Shown in pieces: positions 1 through 7,922 of a stretch of 64,000 nucleotides of DNA. Position 1 is the stretch's first letter, and the number at the start of each line of letters is the position of its first letter. Position numbers and translations under genes: made by a program. Source of the stretch: Rhizobium brockwellii (GTDB lineage Bacteria > Pseudomonadota > Alphaproteobacteria > Rhizobiales > Rhizobiaceae); NCBI RefSeq assembly GCF_000769405.2, contig NZ_CP053439.1, forward strand, positions 4,639,001 through 4,703,000, read 5' to 3'. Under the pieces are notes generated by a model. The model did not search any database. It was not told where the DNA came from and worked only from the letters and a program-made list of their open reading frames with translations.

Positions 1-126
1 GCGGCCCTTGAAACGCCGGGCCGCGAGGTTCATCAGCGTGTCCTTGCCAGCACCGCTCGGTCCGACGACGACGACCATGATGCCGCGCTCGGCTCCGGCT
101 CCGGGGTGGGGTTCGTGCGGCATCAT
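1..126 (-). CDS. phnN: PhnN, ribose 1,5-bisphosphate phosphokinase (partial, N-terminus only)
   Basis: Converts ribose 1,5-bisphosphate to PRPP, the last step of C-P lyase phosphonate breakdown. Only the first 42 codons lie in the window; the gene runs off the left edge. The Walker A loop GPSGAGKDT sits at residues 22-30, and the Asp after the Lys is usual in PhnN rather than in guanylate kinases. The tandem ATG at 126/123 overlaps the phnM stop as ATGA, which suggests translational coupling. Met17, just before the first beta strand, is an alternative start. The family call rests on the P-loop plus its place at the end of the phn operon. Confidence 0.85.
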   Translation of the reverse strand, partial: MMPHEPHPGAGAERGIMVVVVGPSGAGKDTLMNLAARRFKGR

Positions 127-1262
127 GCGACACGGCGTCCTTGGCGCCAAACCGAGCGTGTCACCGGCACGCCATGCGAACGGTGGACGCGCACGAGATC
201 GGCGCGCAGCCCCGTCGCGATCCGGCCGCGATCATCGAGGCTGACGGTACGGGCGGGCGTCGACGTCACCATGGCGATCGCCTTCGGCAGGCTGATGCTC
301 TCTACCTCATCGGCGAGGATGAAGGGCGCATGCAGCAGGCTGAGCGGCACGTAGTCGGAGGAAAGCACGTCGAGCACGCCCATTTCGGCAAGGTCGCGGG
401 CGGCTATGTTGCCGGAGTGGGATTTGCCGCGCACGATGTTCGGCGCGCCCATCAGCACGCTCATGCCATGTCCGTGCGACGCCCGGGCGGCGTCGAAGCT
501 GGTCGGGAATTCGGCCAGGCGCACACCGTTGTCGATCGCCTCGTCGACATGGGAGAGCGTCGCGTCGTCATGGCTTGCCACGGTGATGCCGCGCTCGGCG
601 CAGACCTTGGCGATGGCGTTGCGGTGCGGCGTCGAATTGCGCGCCGATTCTGCCTGGCGCTTGGCGACGAAACGGGCGAAGGCCTCGTCGCTCAGGCCCC
701 GCTTCTTCTGGTAGTAGAAAATGTATTGATCCATCGTCTGGAACTGACGCTGGCCAGGCGCATGATCCATCAGCGAGACGAGCCGCACATGCCGGTCGTT
801 TTCGAAATCGGCGAAATGTTCGAGCACGTTGTCGGCCGACACCTCGCAGCGCAAATGAAGCAGGTGCTCGGCACGCAGCCTGCCTTCCGTCTCTGCCGAC
901 TGGATGGCATCGGCCATCTCGCGCATCTCGCCATGTTCGAAGCCGCCGTCCTCGTCTGCCCCCATGCGCAGGCAGTCGAACACCGTGGTGATGCCTGAGG
1001 TGACGATCTGGGCGTCATGCGCCTGGATGGCGGCGGTCTTGTTCCAGCGAATGCCGGGGCGCGGCTGATAATGGCCTTCGAGATGATCGGTGTGCAGCTC
1101 AACGAGGCCGGGAATGACGTAGTCGCCTTCGAAATCTTCGCCGGCTACCGAGTTGCCCCCGGAGATGTCGGCGATCTTCCCGTCGCGGATGAGGATCGAG
1201 CCCGAGAGGATGTCGTCCTCGAGAACGATGCGGGCGTTGGAAAACACGGTCTCTTTGCTCAT
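123..1262 (-). CDS. phnM: PhnM, alpha-D-ribose 1-methylphosphonate 5-triphosphate diphosphatase
   Basis: Amidohydrolase-fold metalloenzyme that removes pyrophosphate from the ribose-phosphonate triphosphate made by PhnGHI, giving the substrate of PhnJ. It is 379 residues, the usual PhnM length. The metal motif HTDHLEGH is at residues 57-64, SHDD at 230-233 and SSDY at 301-304. The start chosen is the ATG at 1262 (MSKETVFS); an upstream in-frame ATG at 1355 would add 31 residues lying inside the preceding gene. It follows the DUF1045 gene by 13 bp and overlaps phnN by 4 bp. Confidence 0.95.
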   Translation of the reverse strand: MSKETVFSNARIVLEDDILSGSILIRDGKIADISGGNSVAGEDFEGDYVIPGLVELHTDHLEGHYQPRPGIRWNKTAAIQAHDAQIVTSGITTVFDCLRMGADEDGGFEHGEMREMADAIQSAETEGRLRAEHLLHLRCEVSADNVLEHFADFENDRHVRLVSLMDHAPGQRQFQTMDQYIFYYQKKRGLSDEAFARFVAKRQAESARNSTPHRNAIAKVCAERGITVASHDDATLSHVDEAIDNGVRLAEFPTSFDAARASHGHGMSVLMGAPNIVRGKSHSGNIAARDLAEMGVLDVLSSDYVPLSLLHAPFILADEVESISLPKAIAMVTSTPARTVSLDDRGRIATGLRADLVRVHRSHGVPVTRSVWRQGRRVA

Positions 1263-1275
1263 GTCGTCAGGTCTT

Positions 1276-1971
1276 TCAGCTTTTGGCGCCGGCAAGCGGT
1301 AGCCAGGAATGAACTTTGAATGGCGCGCCGCGCGTCTCCTCGATGAAGACGGCAAGGCCGGAAATCAAAAGCGGCCGGCCGGTGAAATCGGCAAAATGCT
1401 CGGTCAGGATCGCTTTCATCACCGCGGCGCGTGTCTCGGGCACCTGGCCGCTCAGCGTCATGTGAAAGCCGAAATCCTCCATGACGTAAGGATAACCCCA
1501 GCGCAGCAGATGAGCGCGCTGGCTGTCGCTGAGCTTCTCCGGATTGCGCCGCTCCATATCGGCCTCGGAAAGCGCTGCGCGGAACGGTTCGAACGACCTT
1601 ACCACCTTCGCGGCGAAATCCTGAAGAGGTTGATGCAGTGAACCGGGAACGAGGGCAAAAAAACGGCCGAGCTGGCCGAGCACAAGCTCAGGAATCTCGA
1701 AGGCTTGGGTGCGCTGGGCAAAATCCTCGGCAACGGTCATGAGATCCTTCTCGGTGACCGAGGAGGCGAGCGAAAAGGGCGCCTTGATCGTGGCGTGAAA
1801 GCCGTAGCGGCGCGGGTCGGCGGTCAGCTCGAACTGCTCTGCCGCACCCAGTTGCGCATATTCCGGTGCCGGATAGGTCTCGCCGGTGAAAGCATTGCGG
1901 CCGAGCCAGAGCGAGGCCGCGCCGGTCAGGGGATCATCCTTCGGCGGCGAGAAATAGAGAGCGTAGCGCAA
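1276..1971 (-). CDS. DUF1045 phosphonate-operon protein, 2H phosphoesterase-like
   Basis: Member of the family annotated as putative phosphonate metabolism protein (DUF1045), about 231 residues. Two HxT motifs are visible: HATIK at residues 59-63 and HMTLS at 170-174. This is the paired signature of 2H phosphoesterases, which act on cyclic phosphates or phosphodiesters. C-P lyase produces a 5-phosphoribosyl 1,2-cyclic phosphate that PhnP opens in E. coli. No phnP is visible here, so this protein may do that job (inference). I chose the TTG at 1971 because AGGA lies 8 bases upstream and the protein then begins MRYALYF, the usual family start; an ATG at 2037 would add 22 residues. Confidence 0.85.
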   Translation of the reverse strand: MRYALYFSPPKDDPLTGAASLWLGRNAFTGETYPAPEYAQLGAAEQFELTADPRRYGFHATIKAPFSLASSVTEKDLMTVAEDFAQRTQAFEIPELVLGQLGRFFALVPGSLHQPLQDFAAKVVRSFEPFRAALSEADMERRNPEKLSDSQRAHLLRWGYPYVMEDFGFHMTLSGQVPETRAAVMKAILTEHFADFTGRPLLISGLAVFIEETRGAPFKVHSWLPLAGAKS

Positions 1972-2111
1972 GGCTTTTATCCTGGAGATCGTCCAAACGG
2001 GGAGAGCACTGTGCAGTGATTTGGCGGCGAACCGCAAGCAGGCTCCCGGCTAAAAGATTTCCGTGACAGAATGATGATGGCGGCCGGGCCGCCGCGGCTT
2101 TGAGGGATCGA

Positions 2112-3455
2112 TCAGTGGGCTTTCGTGCCCATCAGCCGGTGGCGCAACGCGTTCGAGGCGGTGTCGAAAATGAAGACGACGATCAGAATCAGGATGACCA
2201 TGTAGGCGACGTTTTCCCAGTTGGCGTTGGTGCGCATGGCCTCCCACAGTTTCAGGCCAATGCCGCCGGCGCCGACGGCGCCGATAATGGTCGCGCCGCG
2301 TACGTTTGATTCCCATTGGTAGAGCGTCTGGCTGACGAAGATGGGAACGATCTGCGGCATAATGCCGTAACGATGCACGAGCACGGTCTGAGCGCCGGTT
2401 GATTTGATGCCTTCGCGCGGCTTGTTGTCGATATTCTCGAGGCCTTCGGAATAGAGTTTGCCGAGCGTGCCGGTCTCGGTGAGGAAGATCGCGCCGCTGC
2501 CGGCAAGCGGGCCGGGACCGAAAGCGCGCGTCAGGAATAGTGCCCAGATCAGCATATCGACCGAGCGCAGGAAATCGAAGAAGCGCTTCAGGATCTGGTT
2601 CAGCAGGCGATTCGGCGTGATGTTGCGCGCTGCCAGGAAGGCGAGCGGGAAGGCGGTAAGCGAACCGAGCAGTGTTCCGAGGAACGCCATGACGATCGTC
2701 TGGAAAAGCTTGGTCCAGACGTCGCCGTGCTGCCATTCGCTGTTGTTCCAGATGTCGTCGAAGGCGAGCGACAGGTTGGACTGGTCGGGCTTGATGCGCG
2801 GTCCGGAGACGATGAGGCTGACAACCTCGCCGACCGGCTTGTCGAAGAAGGACGATTGCGTGTCGAAGATGAAATTCGCCCAGCCGATGAAACGCTTGCG
2901 GATCTTCACCCGGTCGACGGATATGCTGACATTGCCGGCAAAGCCAAGATCGGCCAGCACGTTGTCGTCATAAACAGTCATCCAGCCGGGCACCGGTCCG
3001 ACGACTTTGGGCGCACCGCTCGAAACGTCTACCGGGACGCTGATGCCATGCGCGGTGACGATCGTCTCGCTCTTCGAGACGGTGACGTTGCGGCTGGTGC
3101 CGCTGATCGAAACGGTGATGCTGCCATCCGGGTTGTTGACCAGCCAGTCCGGATGCGGATTGTCGCCGAGCGGCGAGAAGCGCGGATAACGGATGTCGAT
3201 CGAGCCGTCACCCTCGATGCGGAATTCCGGCTGAACGTCGTAGCTCACCCATTGGCTGAGATAGATGCCGACGCGCTCCCAATGGGCCTCAGTGAAAAGT
3301 TTGGGCAGGTCGAAGAACCAGACGGCATAGAGGCTGTAGAGCAGCGTTGCGATGAGGATCATCAGTCCGCCGAAACGCTGGCGGAACGACCGGTGGAAAT
3401 ATTCCGGATAGCGCGTTTCTATCTCGTGCATGCGGTTTGCGTCGATCACCGTCAT
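2112..3455 (-). CDS. phnE: PhnE2, long phosphonate ABC transporter permease
   Basis: Inner-membrane permease of the PhnCDE importer, 447 residues, much longer than a standard PhnE of about 260-280. One N-terminal membrane segment (about residues 29-49) is followed by a soluble, beta-rich insert to about residue 215, then the normal permease core with the EAA-type loop near EGIKSTGAQ. The long version corresponds to PhoT of the Sinorhizobium phoCDET system (from memory). Start is the ATG at 3455 with GAGG upstream, 7 bp after phnE1 ends; an ATG at 3497 inside phnE1 is less likely. It forms the permease pair with phnE1. Confidence 0.92.
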   Translation of the reverse strand: MTVIDANRMHEIETRYPEYFHRSFRQRFGGLMILIATLLYSLYAVWFFDLPKLFTEAHWERVGIYLSQWVSYDVQPEFRIEGDGSIDIRYPRFSPLGDNPHPDWLVNNPDGSITVSISGTSRNVTVSKSETIVTAHGISVPVDVSSGAPKVVGPVPGWMTVYDDNVLADLGFAGNVSISVDRVKIRKRFIGWANFIFDTQSSFFDKPVGEVVSLIVSGPRIKPDQSNLSLAFDDIWNNSEWQHGDVWTKLFQTIVMAFLGTLLGSLTAFPLAFLAARNITPNRLLNQILKRFFDFLRSVDMLIWALFLTRAFGPGPLAGSGAIFLTETGTLGKLYSEGLENIDNKPREGIKSTGAQTVLVHRYGIMPQIVPIFVSQTLYQWESNVRGATIIGAVGAGGIGLKLWEAMRTNANWENVAYMVILILIVVFIFDTASNALRHRLMGTKAH

Positions 3456-3462
3456 GGCGGCC

Positions 3463-4422
3463 TCAATGTTGCAGGAGGAAGGCGTGCTCGCCGACAAGGC
3501 GGCGGCGCAGCCATGCGGAGAACTGGTCGACGGCGACGATGGTCACGAACAGCAGCAGAACGAGCGCCACCGTCTTGGCGCCGAAGCCGCGCGAAATCGA
3601 AAGCTTCAGCTCCTCGCCGATGCCGCCGCCGCCGACGGCGCCGATGATGGTCGAGGCGCGCACGTTGATCTCAAGGCGCAGCAGCGCATAGGAGGTGAAA
3701 TTCGGCAGCACCTGCGGCAGGGCGGCAAAACGGATGCGCTCCCACCAGTTGGCGCCGACGGCTTTCATGCCCTCATGCGGCTTCATGTCGATATTTTCGG
3801 CCACTTCGTAGAAGAGTTTGCCGAGCGCGCCGATCGTGTGCAGGGTGATGGCGATGATGGCGGCGACCGGCCCGATCGACAGGATCGCCGAAAACAGACC
3901 GGCAATGACGATTTCAGGGAAGGCGCGCAGGAATTCCATCAGCCGCTTGGTGACGATGCGCAGCGACCATGAATTCGTCAGGTTGCGCGCGGCAAAGAAG
4001 CTCAAAGGGACGGCAAAAACGAAGGCGATGATCGTCGAAATCAGCGCCACGTTTATGGTGACGATCATCAGCTCGAAATATTCGGGAATGTAGAAGGCGC
4101 CCCAGACGTAGACGCGGCCCTTGTCGAAATTGAATTCCTCGCCGCCCTTGTCGTTGACGCTCGCTATGTCGAACAGTGCGCGCCAGACGTCGTTCCACTC
4201 CTTGGGGATGAGCCAGCTCAGGAAGTCGAAGAGATGCGGCAGGCGGTCGAAGAAATGGCCGGCATTGCTCTCGTCGGCGAAGCGGACGGAGCTGACGAAA
4301 GCCGCAATCAGGATAACCAGGCCGAGGACGGTATAGAGGCGGCGCTTGGCGACCATCCGGTCCCAGGCGGTGCCGATCTCCTTGGTGCTCTGCATATGCG
4401 GCTGTGTATCGGCAATAGTCAT
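3463..4422 (-). CDS. phnE: PhnE1, phosphonate ABC transporter permease
   Basis: First of two PhnE-type permeases, about 319 residues, PhoE-like. It carries an N-terminal membrane segment, a short soluble stretch and a permease core with the cytoplasmic coupling loop EGMKAVGANWWERIR, which contacts the ATPase PhnC. The ATG at 4422 (MTIADTQ) has GAGG 5 bases upstream; an ATG at 4449 is possible. It lies 127 bp downstream of phnD, and that gap contains a strong stem-loop, so its expression is probably lower than that of the binding protein. Confidence 0.93.
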   Translation of the reverse strand: MTIADTQPHMQSTKEIGTAWDRMVAKRRLYTVLGLVILIAAFVSSVRFADESNAGHFFDRLPHLFDFLSWLIPKEWNDVWRALFDIASVNDKGGEEFNFDKGRVYVWGAFYIPEYFELMIVTINVALISTIIAFVFAVPLSFFAARNLTNSWSLRIVTKRLMEFLRAFPEIVIAGLFSAILSIGPVAAIIAITLHTIGALGKLFYEVAENIDMKPHEGMKAVGANWWERIRFAALPQVLPNFTSYALLRLEINVRASTIIGAVGGGGIGEELKLSISRGFGAKTVALVLLLFVTIVAVDQFSAWLRRRLVGEHAFLLQH

Positions 4423-4510
4423 CAACGCCTCGCCTACTGCATCATTCAAAGTGCTTCAGCGTCCTTTGCGGCTCTCGAAAAGACGTGCACCATTGTCGTC
4501 GCAAGATAAA

Positions 4511-4532
4511 GGGCGGCCGTTGCCGGCCGCCC
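4511..4532 (-). terminator. Stem-loop between phnD and phnE1
   Basis: A perfect 9-bp GC-rich inverted repeat (GGGCGGCCG) with a 4-base loop. On the coding strand it is followed by TTTATCTT. It sits about 18 bp after the phnD stop, inside the operon. This fits a partial terminator or an mRNA 3'-end protector that keeps the binding protein in excess over the permeases. Confidence 0.65.
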
Positions 4533-4549
4533 TGTATTCAAAAAACCGA

Positions 4550-5455
4550 TCAGCCGCCGATGGCTGCCTTACGGACGTCGACAACGGCGTTGTAGAAGTC
4601 GTGCTTGACCGGGGCGTAACCCTTGTAGTCGCCGCCTTCGATAGCTGCGAAGCACTTGTGATCCTTTTCCGGCAGAGCCGTGAAGAAGGCTGCAAGCTTC
4701 GTCTGCCACTCTTCGCCGAGAGCGTTGCGAACGACGAGCGGGCCGTTCGGGATCAGCGGCGAACGCCATACTTCGACCAGCTTGTTCGGATCGACGGCGC
4801 CCTTGTCGACTTCCTTGCGGAAGGTGCCGGAGGTGTAACCGTCCTTGAAGTCGCCGATGCCCGAGCTATCGTCGACGGCGATATCCACCTTGCCGTCATA
4901 GGCAGCGAGAAGGTTGTTCTCGTGGCCGCCGTTGAACTGGGTCGAGGCGAAGAACTTGTCGTTCGGTGCGCCGGTGTCCTTCGGGATCTGCGTCAGCGGA
5001 ACGAGGTAGCCCGAGGTGGAATCCGGATCGGCGTAGCCGAGCTTCTTGCCCTTGGCGTCCTTGATGTTCTTGATGCCGGAGGACTTCAGGGCGAGGCCGA
5101 TCGAATAATAACCCGTCGAGCCGTCCTTCTGCTGCGTCGTCAGGATCGGCGTGACAGCCTTCGGCTCCTTGATGTAGACGGCGGCGTAGCCGGAGGCGCC
5201 GAGTTCGGCGAAGTCGAGCGTGCCACCGAGCAGACCCTGGATCACGCCGTCATAGTCGGCGGCTGGGAAGAGCGAAACCTTCTCGAAGCCGAATTCCTGC
5301 TTCAGGTGGTCGGCAAGGCAGGCATAGTTGCGCAGGCGGTCGGTTTCGTTTTCACCACCAAGGATGCCGATGCGGAATTCCTTGAGGTCTGCAGCATGGG
5401 CAGCGCCGGCGAGCGCGAAGAGCGCCGTTGCCGCAAAGAGTGCTTTCTTCAACAT
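4550..5455 (-). CDS. phnD: PhnD, phosphonate-binding periplasmic protein
   Basis: Periplasmic solute-binding protein of the phosphonate/phosphate importer, 301 residues. A Sec signal peptide is clear: Lys-Lys, a hydrophobic core, then cleavage after AHA at about residue 21-22. The mature protein opens with KEFRIGILGGEN, typical of PhnD. The start ATG at 5455 is preceded by GGAGAG. It lies downstream of phnC (86-bp gap) and is followed by a stem-loop before phnE1. Some PhoD/PhnD proteins of rhizobia also bind phosphate, so the ligand range cannot be fixed from sequence. Confidence 0.95.
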   Translation of the reverse strand: MLKKALFAATALFALAGAAHAADLKEFRIGILGGENETDRLRNYACLADHLKQEFGFEKVSLFPAADYDGVIQGLLGGTLDFAELGASGYAAVYIKEPKAVTPILTTQQKDGSTGYYSIGLALKSSGIKNIKDAKGKKLGYADPDSTSGYLVPLTQIPKDTGAPNDKFFASTQFNGGHENNLLAAYDGKVDIAVDDSSGIGDFKDGYTSGTFRKEVDKGAVDPNKLVEVWRSPLIPNGPLVVRNALGEEWQTKLAAFFTALPEKDHKCFAAIEGGDYKGYAPVKHDFYNAVVDVRKAAIGG

Positions 5456-5541
5456 GTTCTCTCCTATTGACCGGTGTCCCCGGCCTTCCCGTTACGAAGA
5501 AGTGTGCCCTTGACGCGGGCGCTCGATCGCAGCCGTCTCTC

Positions 5542-6390
5542 TCAGAGACCGGCCAGCGCCAGCGGTTGGGTGCCGGCGGATTGATTGTCTGCCCGCTCGG
5601 GGGCGATATTGATCGCGGTCGACGTCACCGTTTCGTCGATGCCGGCGCCATCCTTGTCCGTCCCGTAGATTTCCTTCACTGCTTCGGCGGTCAGCTCCGA
5701 GGGCTTGCCGTCGAAGACGACGCGGCCGCCGGCCATGCCGACGATGCGCTCACAATAGTTGCGGGCGGTGTCGAGCGTGTGAAGGTTGGTGATGACGGTG
5801 ATGCCCTCGCGCTCGTTGATATCGCGCAGCGCATCCATGACGATCTTGGCGTTCAGCGGATCGAGCGAGGCGATCGGCTCGTCGGCGAGAACCATCTTCG
5901 GGTTCTGCATCAGCGCGCGGGCGATCGCCACGCGCTGCTGCTGGCCGCCGGAAAGCGTGCCGGCTGCCTGCAGCGCCGTCTGCTCGATGCCGAGGCGTTC
6001 GAGTGCCGCGATGGCATGCACGCGTTCCTCGCGGGTGAAGATGTTGAGCAGGCTCATAAGCGTCGAGCGATGATTGAGGCGGCCGAGCATGACATTGGTG
6101 AGAACGTCGAGGCGCGGCACCAGGTTGAACTGCTGGAAGATCATCGCGCAGTCGCGCTGCCAGTTGCGCAACGCCTGGCCGCGAAGCCCGGAGACCTCGA
6201 CGCCGGCGAAATGAACGGAGCCGGAGCTCGGCTCCTGAAGGCGGTTGATCATGCGCAGCAGCGTCGACTTGCCGGCGCCGGAGCGGCCGATGACGCCGAC
6301 CATCTGGCCCTGGGGAATGGCGAGCGTGACGGAATCGACGGCGAGCTTTTTTCCGAAACGACGTGTGACATTCTTCAGCTCGAACATCAT
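5542..6390 (-). CDS. phnC: PhnC, phosphonate ABC transporter ATP-binding protein
   Basis: ATPase that drives the PhnDE1E2 importer. It is 282 residues with Walker [10 protein letters not shown] at 35-43, ABC signature LSGGQQQR at 146-153 and Walker B MVLADEP at 166-172. A tandem ATG starts at 6390, with AAGGGA 5 bases upstream. Upstream lies a 114-bp gap after the acetyltransferase gene, long enough for its own promoter; a weak Pho-box-like repeat is there. This is the same order as phoC in Sinorhizobium phoCDET. Confidence 0.95.
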   Translation of the reverse strand: MMFELKNVTRRFGKKLAVDSVTLAIPQGQMVGVIGRSGAGKSTLLRMINRLQEPSSGSVHFAGVEVSGLRGQALRNWQRDCAMIFQQFNLVPRLDVLTNVMLGRLNHRSTLMSLLNIFTREERVHAIAALERLGIEQTALQAAGTLSGGQQQRVAIARALMQNPKMVLADEPIASLDPLNAKIVMDALRDINEREGITVITNLHTLDTARNYCERIVGMAGGRVVFDGKPSELTAEAVKEIYGTDKDGAGIDETVTSTAINIAPERADNQSAGTQPLALAGL

Positions 6391-6461
6391 GCTCTTCCCT
6401 TGCGATCCAGGCCTTGGTCAGCATCGCATTAGTCCCGCTTGATGAACCTCGCATGTCATAT

Positions 6462-6479
6462 TTGTGTAAGTCCTGTCAC
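6462..6479. promoter_or_regulatory. Weak Pho-box-like repeat upstream of phnC
   Basis: On the plus strand, TTGTGTA and CTGTCAC are separated by 4 bases, giving the 11-base period of a PhoB site; a further ATGTCAT lies at 6453-6459. The second half-site is good, the first poor, and the repeat points away from phnC, so it may be chance. It is listed because phnC begins a possible sub-operon here. Confidence 0.25.
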
Positions 6480-6497
6480 AATTCTCCGCCCCTATAT

Positions 6498-6514
6498 CGG
6501 GGGTTTAACCCCCG
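6498..6514 (-). terminator. Small hairpin at the end of the acetyltransferase gene
   Basis: CGGGGG and CCCCCG form a 6-bp stem with a 5-base loop that overlaps the acetyltransferase stop codon. No U tract follows on the minus strand, so it may only slow or protect the transcript at the boundary between the phnG-L part and the phnC-N part. Confidence 0.35.
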
Positions 6515-7122
6515 TAACGGGACAGGAAATCTTCCGCGCTCAGGTTGCGGAAATCCTGGAGCGCCTGGCGCAGCCGGTCGTGCTCCCAGTCCCACCAGGA
6601 AAGCCTGTCCATCCGTTCGCCGACCTCTCTTGGAAAGCGCTCGCGGATGAGCTTGGCCGGTACGCCGCCGACGATCGCGTAAGGCGCGACGTCTTTCGAG
6701 ACGACGGCTCCGGCTCCGATCACCGCGCCGTTGCCGACACTGACGCCTGGCAGGATCGTCGCCCCGTGGCCGATCCAGACATCGTTGCCGATCGTCACGC
6801 GGTTTGCCCGCCGCCAGGCGAAGAAGTCCGTCTCCATGTCGCCGTCCGGCCAGTAGTCGGCGGCGCGATAGGTGAAATGATGCAGTGTCGCGCGCCAGGT
6901 CGGATGGTTGGTGGCGTTGATACGCACGGCGGCGGCGATATTGACGAACTTGCCGATCGTCGCACACCAGACGGAACCGTCCTGCATGATGTAGGAATAG
7001 TCGCCGAACGTGGCCTCGCTGATGCGGCAGCGTTCCGAGACCTCGGTATAGCGCCCGAAGGTGGAATCGCTGACGGATGCCGTTTCATGAAAGTAGGGCT
7101 CGATACCCAGCTTGCGGCTCAT
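6505..7122 (-). CDS. Phn-operon hexapeptide-repeat acetyltransferase
   Basis: Left-handed beta-helix acyltransferase of the DapD/xenobiotic acetyltransferase group, 205 residues, of the subfamily tied to phosphonate operons. Hexapeptide-type turns run through IGNDVWIGHG, ATILPGVSVG and GAVIGAGAVV (about residues 111-140), followed by the usual VGGVPAKLIRERF. Its ATG overlaps the phnL stop as ATGA. In E. coli PhnO is a GNAT aminoalkylphosphonate acetylase; this fold is unrelated but occupies a similar operon role, so acetylation of an aminophosphonate is a reasonable guess, not shown by the sequence. Confidence 0.88.
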   Translation of the reverse strand: MSRKLGIEPYFHETASVSDSTFGRYTEVSERCRISEATFGDYSYIMQDGSVWCATIGKFVNIAAAVRINATNHPTWRATLHHFTYRAADYWPDGDMETDFFAWRRANRVTIGNDVWIGHGATILPGVSVGNGAVIGAGAVVSKDVAPYAIVGGVPAKLIRERFPREVGERMDRLSWWDWEHDRLRQALQDFRNLSAEDFLSRYGG

Positions 7123-7826
7123 GCAGCGATCTTTCTGGGTGAGAACTGCTGGACGTCGAGGATGCGGTCGGCGACGGCTTCGCGCACTTCCTCGTCGTGG
7201 AAGATGCCGAGAAGGGCCACACCCGCCTTCTTCTTTTCCGCGATCATGCCGACGACGACGGCACGGTTCCTGGCATCGAGCGAGGCTGTGGGTTCGTCGA
7301 GAAGCAGGATCGTATGCTCGGTGATGAAACCGCGCGCGATGTTGACGCGTTGCTGCTCGCCGCCGGAGAAGGTGGCGGGCGGAAGCTGCCAGAGCGTTTC
7401 CGGCAGATTGAGCCTGGCAAGCAGGGCGCCCGCCTTTTCCCGGGCCTTGGCGGTATCCTCGCCGCGTGCCACCAGCGGTTCGGCAACCACGTCGATCGCC
7501 GCGACCCGTGGCACGGTACGCAGGAACTGGCTGACATAACCGAGCGTACTGCGGCGGACGTTGAGCACGGTGCGCGGATCGGTGGAGGCGAGATCGACGA
7601 TGCGTCCGTCGTGGCGAATGAGGATCTGGCCGGTGTCGACGGCATAATTGCCGTAGATCATCTTGAGTAGCGAGCTCTTGCCGATGCCCGATGGGCCACC
7701 GAGCACGACGCATTCGCCCGATGCGACGGAGAAGGCGACATCGGAGACGACGGGTAGCTTGATGCCGTCGCGCAGATGCATGGTGAAGCTCTTCGAGACT
7801 TCGGAAACGACGAGGGGCGTTGCCAT
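7119..7826 (-). CDS. phnL: PhnL, C-P lyase ABC-type ATPase subunit
   Basis: ABC-family ATPase associated with the C-P lyase core complex rather than with transport, 235 residues. Walker A is GGPSGIGKSS, the signature FSGGEQQRVNIARG and Walker B ILLLDEPTASLD are all present. It starts at the ATG at 7826. It is separated from phnK by 96 bp that contain a dispersed palindromic repeat, and overlaps the acetyltransferase gene by 4 bp. PhnK and PhnL together can be mistaken for an importer, but no permease genes accompany them at this point. Confidence 0.94.
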   Translation of the reverse strand: MATPLVVSEVSKSFTMHLRDGIKLPVVSDVAFSVASGECVVLGGPSGIGKSSLLKMIYGNYAVDTGQILIRHDGRIVDLASTDPRTVLNVRRSTLGYVSQFLRTVPRVAAIDVVAEPLVARGEDTAKAREKAGALLARLNLPETLWQLPPATFSGGEQQRVNIARGFITEHTILLLDEPTASLDARNRAVVVGMIAEKKKAGVALLGIFHDEEVREAVADRILDVQQFSPRKIAA

Positions 7827-7840
7827 GATTACTTCTTTCT

Positions 7841-7898
7841 AGAGCGATTCCAGGAAAAGTGTGAAGCGTTTTCCGTCCGGAATTTCGTAAAAACAAAA
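7841..7898. repeat. Dispersed palindromic repeat, family B, copy 1
   Basis: GATTCC pairs with GGAATT and GGAAAA with TTTTCC, giving an imperfect hairpin followed by an A-rich tail (AAAAACAAAA). A second relative lies at 50437-50536. It sits between phnK and phnL within the operon and would be transcribed. This type of element is common between genes in Rhizobium. Confidence 0.6.
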
Positions 7899-7922
7899 GG
7901 TTGGCGCGGTTCTGCGCTTCCC

